Below, piece after piece: positions 1 to 5,555 of a stretch of DNA of 7,760 nucleotides (position 1 is its first letter; the number at the start of each line of letters is the position of its first letter). A program made the translations under genes and the position numbers. Below the pieces are notes generated by a model. That model searched no databases. It saw nothing but the letters and a program-made list of their open reading frames with translations, and was not told the DNA's origin. Source of the DNA: Enorma sp964624825. GTDB lineage: Bacteria; Actinomycetota; Coriobacteriia; Coriobacteriales; Coriobacteriaceae. The stretch is taken from contig CAZUYD010000047.1 in assembly GCA_964624825.1 (NCBI GenBank), positions 1-7,760 of the forward strand, written 5' to 3'.

Positions 1-1
1 C

Positions 2-154
2 AACCCCGCCGTCGCAGCGTTGCGGCACCCTGCCATCTCGGCGCGCAGCGGCGCGCTGAGACTGCCGAGCAAGGCAGCGCTGCGCGCTCATTCAGTACGT
101 GTGGAGGACATCGGCGCGCGTGGCAAAACACATCGGTACGTGCTATGCTACTGA
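2..154 (+). CDS. possible 3' end of an upstream gene (partial, hypothetical)
   Basis: A frame open from the left edge for 50 codons ends with TGA at 152-154. About three quarters of its codons end in G or C, as in the real genes here, and the translation looks protein-like (begins NPAVAALRHPAIS and ends THRYVLCY). The frame starting at base 1 is also open, to TAG at 163-165, but reads as arginine-rich and less natural; the third frame stops at 57-59. I recognise no domain. If real, it ends 73 nt before the next start, leaving room for a promoter. A short edge ORF in GC-rich DNA can arise by chance, so this is tentative. Confidence 0.3.
   Translation, partial: NPAVAALRHPAISARSGALRLPSKAALRAHSVRVEDIGARGKTHRYVLCY
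121..149 (+). promoter_or_regulatory. candidate extended -10 promoter for the TPR-protein operon
   Basis: TG-C-TATGCT at 141-149 reads as an extended -10 element (TGn followed by a 4/6 hexamer at 144-149). A weak -35 (TGGCAA, 121-126, 3/6) lies 17 bp upstream. Transcription would begin near 156 and give a leader of about 70 nt before the ATG at 228. It would overlap the end of the possible upstream gene, so read-through from that gene is an alternative. Confidence 0.3.
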
Positions 155-168
155 GTTCAACGTAGGGC

Positions 169-188
169 ACCTGCATATACCTGCATAT
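169..188 (+). repeat. perfect 10-bp tandem duplication in the 5' leader
   Basis: The decamer ACCTGCATAT occurs twice in immediate succession (169-178 and 179-188). The second copy runs into a GCATATGC palindrome at 183-190. The period is close to one helical turn, and the repeat is locally A/T-rich in a GC-rich context. It lies between the candidate promoter and the ribosome-binding site of the first TPR gene. It may be an operator or simply a slippage duplication; the sequence does not decide. Confidence 0.6.
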
Positions 189-215
189 GCGATCGCCGGC
201 GCGCGACACGCCGTG

Positions 216-224
216 AAAGGAGGG
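216..224 (+). promoter_or_regulatory. strong Shine-Dalgarno that fixes the start of the first TPR gene
   Basis: AAAGGAGGG ends 3 nt before the ATG at 228, the best match to the 16S tail in the window. It selects this ATG over the in-frame GTG at 99, whose upstream sequence has no comparable site and which would add 43 residues of non-descript sequence. Confidence 0.85.
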
Positions 225-227
225 TGC

Positions 228-1307
228 ATGGCGTACGACCCCATACAGGAAGACTGCCTGCGCCTCATCCTAGGTGCATTGCGGCGGGAGCGCATCTACC
301 CGCTCGAGAACGCCGCATTCATTGAATCGCACATCGAGCGGTTCAACCGCGACCCAAACTCGCTCATCGTGAACGACCGCGAGCGATCGTTTCACCTGGT
401 TGCTCAGGCAACGGCAGCTATCGACTACCGCTTGCCCTTCATACCCGACGGCGACGACGCAGACCGCGAGGCATCAGCGGCCGAAGCCGAACTGCGCGAG
501 GCGTGCACACTCGATCCGAGCAACTGGGACGCGCATCGCATGCTCGCCGCGCTCGAGGCCGAATCGAATGATGCATATGTTTCCTACCTCATCGACCACC
601 GCGCCGAGGTCTGCGCCGCATACGACGAGACCGTGCGCGCGGCACAGGATGCCTACAGCCGAGAATATGCGCGCGACCTAGGAAAACGCCCGTACGTGCG
701 TTGGCTTGCCGCCCTTGCTTCGCACGCGCTCATAGCGGGGCAGTATCGGCTTTCGCTGCAAGCGGCCGAGGATTGCCTTTCGCTTGCGCCCGACGATCCG
801 GCGGGCGTGCGCCATACCGCCATGCTCACCATGGCAAAGCTTGAGTACGCGCGCGATGACCTCGCGCGGTTCCGCGCCCGGCACGCAGCATCGTATCGCT
901 CGCCCGTCGGCGCACGCCGCCGGCACCATCTTGCCGAAAAGCCGACCGATGCGTGGGAATGCCTTGCCGAGATGGCCATTGCCTACCATGAACTCGATTT
1001 TGCCGGCGCCACGCGCGCGCTGCGCGCGCTGATGCGCGCCTACCCTCGGTCGGCAGAGCCCCTGTTTTTCCAGCCGGAGTTCCCTGAAGGCGTCTTTGGC
1101 CGCGTGAACGTGGAACCAGGGAGCGACGATGAGCTCATTCTCGCGCTGAGCGAGGCGACGCCGCTGCTGCAGGAAGGCCTTGGAGCACCGGACAACGCCG
1201 GTCTTGCGGTATGGATCGCCACGCACGACCTTGTCCAGGATGCGCTGGGACAGCAGAGCGCTCACGCGCACAGCTCGCACGGCCAAGCCAATGGGGGCGA
1301 GAACTGA
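228..1307 (+). CDS. TPR-like helical-repeat protein, 359 aa (ST7-like?), first gene of a pair
   Basis: A soluble, alpha-helical protein with no signal peptide or membrane segment, probably cytosolic and protein-binding; function unknown. The ATG at 228 is chosen for the AAAGGAGG site just upstream. TPR-like helical hairpins appear at about residues 84-112 (AEAELREACTLDPSNWDAH), 155-220 (WL..LASHAL..GQYR..LQAAEDCLSLAPDD) and 241-275 (AWECLAEMAIAYHELDFAGATRALRALMRAYP). The DDPAGVR stretch (189-195) followed by ATRALR and a Pro/Phe-rich block (277-290) resembles bacterial ST7-like TPR proteins, from memory and with low certainty. The last 20 residues are a Gly/Ser/His/Gln-rich tail. The next gene starts on the last base of this stop codon (TGATG), so the two are co-translated. 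By-eye alignment shows the neighbour is a diverged paralog. Confidence 0.85.
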   Translation: MAYDPIQEDCLRLILGALRRERIYPLENAAFIESHIERFNRDPNSLIVNDRERSFHLVAQATAAIDYRLPFIPDGDDADREASAAEAELREACTLDPSNWDAHRMLAALEAESNDAYVSYLIDHRAEVCAAYDETVRAAQDAYSREYARDLGKRPYVRWLAALASHALIAGQYRLSLQAAEDCLSLAPDDPAGVRHTAMLTMAKLEYARDDLARFRARHAASYRSPVGARRRHHLAEKPTDAWECLAEMAIAYHELDFAGATRALRALMRAYPRSAEPLFFQPEFPEGVFGRVNVEPGSDDELILALSEATPLLQEGLGAPDNAGLAVWIATHDLVQDALGQQSAHAHSSHGQANGGEN

Positions 1308-2629
1308 TGGATCCGCGCTCGTATGTTGCTGCCTACCTCGAGCGCTTGTATCTTGCGACGCATCCTGAGCTCACCGACGCAGCGCGCGCCCTTGTTCATG
1401 ACGACGTGCCGCAGCGGCCGGAAAAATACGCCCCGACCGAGCACGCGCAGGCACTCGTCGCCTATGCCGACGCCCATGGGCGCATGATGCGCGCGCTCGA
1501 GCGCATCGAAGATCTTCCCGACGAGGAATTCGAACGCAAGCGGGCGCAGACCTTCGACGAAGCGCGGGCAACGATGGCGCGCATCGCAGCCGCCGACCAG
1601 CTCTGCATCGACGCCGCCCTTGTGGGAACGCTCCTTGCCGACATCAGCATCGATGCCTGCCTGGGCGAGCTGCTTAAAGTGGAACGGCGCGCCCATGAGT
1701 ACCTTGTACACGGCATTGCGGGCTTCTCGGACGACGCGCCACATTTCTGGGATGAACGCTTCTGCGCCGCGCATCCCCATCCCGATGCCACAGCTCCGCG
1801 AGCGGCAGGCAACCCCTCACGAAGCGCGCATCTTCCCGATGACGCAAAGCCACAGAACGCGACGCAGCGCGTTGCGCGGGCAGGCGCAGCGCATACCGCC
1901 CGAACGGACGCGCCAAGTATTGGGCAAGCGGACGCGCGGGACGGAAACGATGCGACCGGCCTTGCACGTCTGGGTGCGCGCACGGCCTCGACCCCCGAGC
2001 TCGTTGGATGGCTCCACACGCTCGAAGCGCTTGCGCAGCTATGCCTGGCAAGCGCGCGATATCGCGCAGCCGAACGGTACGCGCGCACGGTGCTTCGCGC
2101 CGTCGGCTACCCCAGCCATGCGGAAGGCACGGTGTTTTTGGCGCTTGCGCGTCTTGAGGACGAGGACGGGTTCTTCTCGTTCGCCCGCGACTTCGAAACG
2201 AGCCATGCGCATCTAGCCGGCAGTGACATGCCCGTGAGTGGAAGCACGCCGGCGCTTGAGCACAGCAGTCCGACGGATGGCGTCGCCGGCGCGCCGGCTG
2301 GCCGCGGCGCACTCGATGACTCCCCTTGGTTTTTGCTCGGACGCACCCTGCTGCTTTACAAGGTGGGGCGCCGCAAACCCGCGCGACGGGCGCTGCGCGA
2401 CTTCGTCACCCGATGCGACGGCGGGGCGTTTTTTCTGCTCAACCCCACCTATATGACCCCGTACCTGCCCGTACGCCCCATACCGCACGCATCGTGGGAA
2501 TGCTCCCACCAGGCGGTCTGGGAGGCAGACGGCATCATCGTGGACACGCCCGACTTCATGCCGTGGGCGGAATCCGTCGAAGGGGTGCGCGAAGCAGCCG
2601 AGCAGTTCGCCAACCGCAACGGGTTCTAG
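1307..2629 (+). CDS. TPR-like helical-repeat protein, 440 aa, probable paralog of the preceding gene
   Basis: Soluble, helix-rich, with no signal peptide or membrane segment; function unknown. The ATG at 1307 overlaps the previous TGA by one base and has GGGGG at 1293-1297, 9 nt upstream. An in-frame start at 1211 would lie deep inside the previous gene and lacks a site. Helical regions are at about residues 5-135, 231-302 and 339-370. Residues 235-301 (WLHTLEALAQL, then RYRAAERYARTVL, then ALARLEDEDG) match residues 159-215 of the preceding protein in order. ARRALRDF (359-366) matches its ATRALRAL (261-268). LNPTYMTPYLPVRP (378-391) recalls the NPxVPxYL-type motif of ST7-like TPR proteins (low certainty). 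Two low-complexity insertions, about 152-228 (Ala/Arg/Asp/Pro-rich) and 303-338 (Ser/Gly/Pro-rich), sit between conserved helical blocks and explain the greater length. It probably works with the first protein. Confidence 0.85.
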   Translation: MDPRSYVAAYLERLYLATHPELTDAARALVHDDVPQRPEKYAPTEHAQALVAYADAHGRMMRALERIEDLPDEEFERKRAQTFDEARATMARIAAADQLCIDAALVGTLLADISIDACLGELLKVERRAHEYLVHGIAGFSDDAPHFWDERFCAAHPHPDATAPRAAGNPSRSAHLPDDAKPQNATQRVARAGAAHTARTDAPSIGQADARDGNDATGLARLGARTASTPELVGWLHTLEALAQLCLASARYRAAERYARTVLRAVGYPSHAEGTVFLALARLEDEDGFFSFARDFETSHAHLAGSDMPVSGSTPALEHSSPTDGVAGAPAGRGALDDSPWFLLGRTLLLYKVGRRKPARRALRDFVTRCDGGAFFLLNPTYMTPYLPVRPIPHASWECSHQAVWEADGIIVDTPDFMPWAESVEGVREAAEQFANRNGF

Positions 2630-2668
2630 CCGTCTATGTTGCTCAAGGCGAAGCCGCCAAGGCTCAAC

Positions 2669-2699
2669 AGCGCCAAACCGGGCAGCCGCGCGCGGCGCT
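2669..2699. terminator. possible hairpin terminator between convergent genes
   Basis: The 68-bp gap between two convergent genes holds overlapping inverted repeats. AGCGCC at 2669-2674 pairs with GGCGCT at 2694-2699 across a 19-nt loop. GCCGCGCGCGGC at 2685-2696 is a perfect 12-bp palindrome. Just left of them TGTTG/CAACA (2637-2641/2665-2669) encloses GGCG/CGCC (2647-2650/2655-2658). None has a following T-run on either strand, so intrinsic termination is only plausible from position. Confidence 0.25.
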
Positions 2700-3399
2700 A
2701 GTCCCTGCGGCCAAACAGAGAGAGCAGGCGCAGGAACACGTTGAGGATGTCCAGATAGAGCTCGATGGCATACCACAGCGCATTGGACAGCGTAGGCACC
2801 GCCGTGGTGGCACGGAACACGTCATAGCCGATAAACCCGCAGAACAGCAGAATCACGGCGACATCGGTAAGCGTCTGCTGCACACCCATGATAGCGAGCA
2901 CCAGCTCGATCACGATAATCGAGAGCAGCCCGACTACGAGCACGCCCTGGATACGCGCGAAGGCATTAGGGAACATGATGCCCGCCGCGCCGAAAATGAT
3001 CATGATGCCCGCCGTCGCCGAGAACGCGAGCGAAATGGCATCCATGTCATACGCGCCGAGCACAAGCGCGGTGGTAAATCCAAAGGTCAGCGTGAACATC
3101 GCATACCCAATGAGCCCGAGGGCCAGGCTCTCCTTGCTGCGCGCGATGCTCATCACGATGATGCCGCCAAAGCTACCTACCAAGCACCCCACCATGAACA
3201 GCGTGGGGTTCTGCATAAGAAAGCGTACGAACGCGTAGGTGCCCGTAATGCTCGAGCACACCGCCATGACGACGAACGAAAGCACGATGAACCCAGTGAG
3301 CACTGCGTTATACAGGCGGCGGGAGATGACCTTGGGGGCAAGGGCTTCCTGAGAAAAGGGGCTGTCGTAGCGTTGCTCGTAGCGTTCGACTTCGTTCAT
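2698..3399 (-). CDS. Bax inhibitor-1 / YccA-YetJ family integral membrane protein, 233 aa
   Basis: A polytopic inner-membrane protein of the BI-1 (UPF0005/TMBIM) family; bacterial YetJ is a pH-sensitive calcium-leak channel and YccA modulates the FtsH protease. After a charged cytoplasmic N-terminus of about 28 residues come seven hydrophobic stretches at roughly 29-51, 66-85, 92-114, 118-142, 150-171, 177-194 and 205-227. The hallmark C-terminal motif is present: GYD at 191-193 and LYLDILNVFLRLL at 214-226. Asp193 and Asp217 correspond to the aspartate pair that forms the pH-sensing gate in YetJ. Length is normal for the family. The ATG at 3399 has CGGAG about 6 nt upstream. A 167-bp gap separates it from the ABC gene upstream, so it probably has its own promoter. 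Whether it acts as a channel or a protease modulator here cannot be told. Confidence 0.93.
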   Translation of the reverse strand: MNEVERYEQRYDSPFSQEALAPKVISRRLYNAVLTGFIVLSFVVMAVCSSITGTYAFVRFLMQNPTLFMVGCLVGSFGGIIVMSIARSKESLALGLIGYAMFTLTFGFTTALVLGAYDMDAISLAFSATAGIMIIFGAAGIMFPNAFARIQGVLVVGLLSIIVIELVLAIMGVQQTLTDVAVILLFCGFIGYDVFRATTAVPTLSNALWYAIELYLDILNVFLRLLSLFGRRD

Positions 3400-3444
3400 A
3401 AGATTCTCCGATCAACGTGGCCGAGCCTATCGCCCGATTTGCAC

Positions 3445-3473
3445 AGTGTACCCTATCTGCCCCTGCGATTACC
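3445..3473 (-). promoter_or_regulatory. weak candidate promoter for the BI-1 gene
   Basis: On the minus strand TACACT (3450 to 3445) matches 4/6 of the -10 consensus and lies 45 nt upstream of the BI-1 start. At 17-bp spacing the -35 position reads GGTAAT, a poor match, and there is no TGn extension. It is reported because the 167-bp gap must contain a promoter unless the exporter operon reads through. Confidence 0.2.
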
Positions 3474-3542
3474 GCACTTGCTCAGTTTGATGCGCGCAAA
3501 CGCCCAGGTGCACCAACGGCACACGGAACCCAGCGCATTTCC

Positions 3543-3558
3543 GCTCGGCATGACGAGC
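3543..3558 (-). terminator. small inverted repeat just after the ABC operon
   Basis: GCTCG (3543-3547) and CGAGC (3554-3558) form a 5-bp stem with a 6-nt loop, beginning 8 nt past the TGA of the 662-aa ABC gene. There is no T-run after it on the minus strand, so it is a weak terminator candidate at best. The rest of the 3400-3566 gap shows no gene. Confidence 0.2.
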
Positions 3559-3566
3559 CCATCGCA

Positions 3567-5555
3567 TCAGTGGAGCTCAAGCATGCCGGTGTACAGCTGG
3601 TAATAGCGACCGCGCTGAGCAAGCAGCTCGTCATGGCTGCCGCGCTCCACTACGCGCCCGTGCTCGAGCACGATGATGGCGTCGGCGTCGCGCACGGTGG
3701 AAAGCCGATGGGCGATGACGAACGTGGTGCGCCCACGCATGAGTTGATCCATGCCGCGGCCGATGAGCATCTCGGTGCGCGTGTCGATGCTCGATGTCGC
3801 CTCGTCCAAGATAAGCACCGGCGGGTCGGCCACGGCGGCGCGCGCGATGGCGAGCAGCTGGCGCTGCCCCTGGCTCAGGTTCGCGCCGTCAGATGTCACC
3901 ATGGCGTCATACCCCTGCGGCAGGCGCCGGATGAAGCTGTCGGCGTTGGCTATCTTCGCTGCGGCGCGCACCTCTTCGTCGGTGGCGTCGAGCTTGCCAA
4001 AACGGATGTTGTCGGCGATCGTCCCGGTAAACAGGTGCGTGTCCTGCAGCACGATTCCTAAGCTCCTGCGCAGAGAATCCTTCTCGATGTTCTTCACATT
4101 AATGCCGTCGTAGGTGATCTCGCCATGCTGCACGTCGTAGAAGCGGTTGACGAGGTTCGTGATGGTCGTCTTCCCCGCGCCCGTCGAACCCACGAAGGCG
4201 ATCTTCTGTCCCGGCTTGGCAAAGAGGTTGATGCCGTGAAGCACCTCATGCTCGTCTTCATAGCCGAAGCTCACGTCGTGGAAGCGCACGTCTCCGCGCA
4301 GCGGGATGAGGCCTGTAGCGAGCACGGTGCCGTCCGCCCCGCGCGCCGTCGTCTGCGCGATGGCGCCCTGTTGCGCAGCAGGCGGCGTCATGGGTTGCGC
4401 GAAACGATGCGCCGCCTCTGCGGCGGGCTCCGTCGCCTCGTCGCCCGAGGGCGACGCATGCGCGGCCACCGGTACCAAAGACCCCCACGCACCGATGCCG
4501 TATCCGTCGGGCACCTGCCAGCCCCACGAGCTCTGACCGGTGCGCACCAGGCGCACGCGCCCCTCGTCCACCTCGGGCTGCTCATGCATGGCGGAAAACA
4601 CGCGCTCGGCACCGGCAAGCGCCGAGAGCAGGAAGTTCGACTGCTGCGTAAACTGGTTGATGGGCATCGCCGTTTGCCGCACGAACACCAAATAGCTTGC
4701 GAGCACGCCCACGTCGGTCAGGCCCGAGATAGCCATCCAGCCGCCGAGCACGGCCACGATCGCATAGTTCACATAGCTGATGGAAACGACCGCCGGAATC
4801 ATCGACGCGGCGTAGGACTGCGCGCTCGTTCCCTCCACGCGCAGGCGCTCGTTCTTCTCGTAAAACGCGCCGAGGTTCGCATCCTCGTGGTTGAACACCT
4901 TGATGACCTTCTGGCCGGCCACCATTTCCTCAATGTACCCATCAAGCTCGCCCAGCACGCCTTGCTGTCGCCGATAAAACGACCTGCTTTTCTTCGTGGA
5001 ATACCCGATATAGGCGAACATGCACACATACCCCAGCACCACGATGAGTGAAAGCTGCCAGTTGAGCACGAAGATCATGATGAGCGTGCCCACGATCTGG
5101 ATGAAGTTCTGGATGACCACGGCGAAGCTGTTGTTCATGGCCTCGGCGACGGTGTCCACGTCGTTGGTGAAATAGCTCATCACGTCGCCCCGGTTATGCG
5201 TGTCGAAATACCGCAGGGGCAGCGTTTGGATGTGCGCGAACAGATCGCGTCGAATATCGACGAGCACCTTCTGCGCCGCGCGCACCATCACCTGCGTGTA
5301 GGCGAACGCAGCGACCACGCCTATCACGTAAATTACCGCGGTGAGGAGAACGCCGCGCACGAACCGGTCGAACTCACCGCTTGCGAGGGAATCGACCACC
5401 GGGCGGATCATGTACGTGCCAAGCAGGGTCGCCGTTGCGGAGATTGTCACGAGCACGGCAACGAGCAGGAAGAGCAGCTTGTGCTCGCCCAGATACGAAA
5501 GGAGCTCACGGCAGGTTGCGAAAAGGTTCTGCGGCTTGTTACCCGGTGCAGCCAT
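3567..5555 (-). CDS. heterodimeric ABC exporter subunit, 662 aa, with intact catalytic Glu and His
   Basis: A half-transporter with a fused membrane domain and ATPase domain, of the BmrD/LmrD/TM288 branch, in the cytoplasmic membrane. Six membrane helices lie at about 27-50, 69-92, 148-167, 169-187, 252-276 and 283-312. In the ATPase domain: A-loop Tyr432, Walker A GSTGAGKT 456-463, Q-loop Gln504, signature LSQGQ 560-564, Walker B VLILDE with catalytic Glu585, D-loop SSID 588-591, H-loop His616. Its Walker motifs should pair with the partner's normal VSGGQ to form the working ATP site; its LSQGQ faces the partner's degenerate site. The linker at about 330-418 is unusually long: a Trp/Gly/Tyr-rich patch (343-359) followed by an Ala/Pro/Gln-rich stretch. 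The ATG overlaps the partner's TGA by one base (TGATG), with GGGGGTGATC as ribosome-binding site. Substrate unknown; multidrug or lipid export is the family default. Confidence 0.95.
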   Translation of the reverse strand: MAAPGNKPQNLFATCRELLSYLGEHKLLFLLVAVLVTISATATLLGTYMIRPVVDSLASGEFDRFVRGVLLTAVIYVIGVVAAFAYTQVMVRAAQKVLVDIRRDLFAHIQTLPLRYFDTHNRGDVMSYFTNDVDTVAEAMNNSFAVVIQNFIQIVGTLIMIFVLNWQLSLIVVLGYVCMFAYIGYSTKKSRSFYRRQQGVLGELDGYIEEMVAGQKVIKVFNHEDANLGAFYEKNERLRVEGTSAQSYAASMIPAVVSISYVNYAIVAVLGGWMAISGLTDVGVLASYLVFVRQTAMPINQFTQQSNFLLSALAGAERVFSAMHEQPEVDEGRVRLVRTGQSSWGWQVPDGYGIGAWGSLVPVAAHASPSGDEATEPAAEAAHRFAQPMTPPAAQQGAIAQTTARGADGTVLATGLIPLRGDVRFHDVSFGYEDEHEVLHGINLFAKPGQKIAFVGSTGAGKTTITNLVNRFYDVQHGEITYDGINVKNIEKDSLRRSLGIVLQDTHLFTGTIADNIRFGKLDATDEEVRAAAKIANADSFIRRLPQGYDAMVTSDGANLSQGQRQLLAIARAAVADPPVLILDEATSSIDTRTEMLIGRGMDQLMRGRTTFVIAHRLSTVRDADAIIVLEHGRVVERGSHDELLAQRGRYYQLYTGMLELH

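Noticed and set aside
99..227. N-terminal extension of the first TPR-like gene from GTG at 99
   Set aside because: The strong AAAGGAGG site just before ATG 228 and the lack of any such site at 99 favour the shorter protein; the extension also overlaps the candidate promoter and the tandem repeat.
1262..2312. Long minus-strand frames (172-212 codons) opposite the two TPR-like genes
   Set aside because: They are Arg/Ser/Ala-rich, mutually overlapping and lack ribosome-binding sites; the plus-strand genes have a strong start site, a coupled TGATG junction and coherent helical repeats.
2326..3603. 425-codon plus-strand ORF spanning the end of the second TPR-like gene and the antisense of the BI-1 gene
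   Set aside because: Its product is His/Arg/Glu/Gln-rich low-complexity sequence typical of antisense frames in GC-rich DNA, and it opposes a gene with clear BI-1 motifs.
4125..5051. 308-codon plus-strand ORF antisense to the 662-aa ABC gene
   Set aside because: The opposing strand encodes complete, ordered ABC motifs; the plus-strand product is His/Arg/Ala-rich with no recognisable domain. The same applies to the plus-strand frames at 3417-4061 and 6806-7345.
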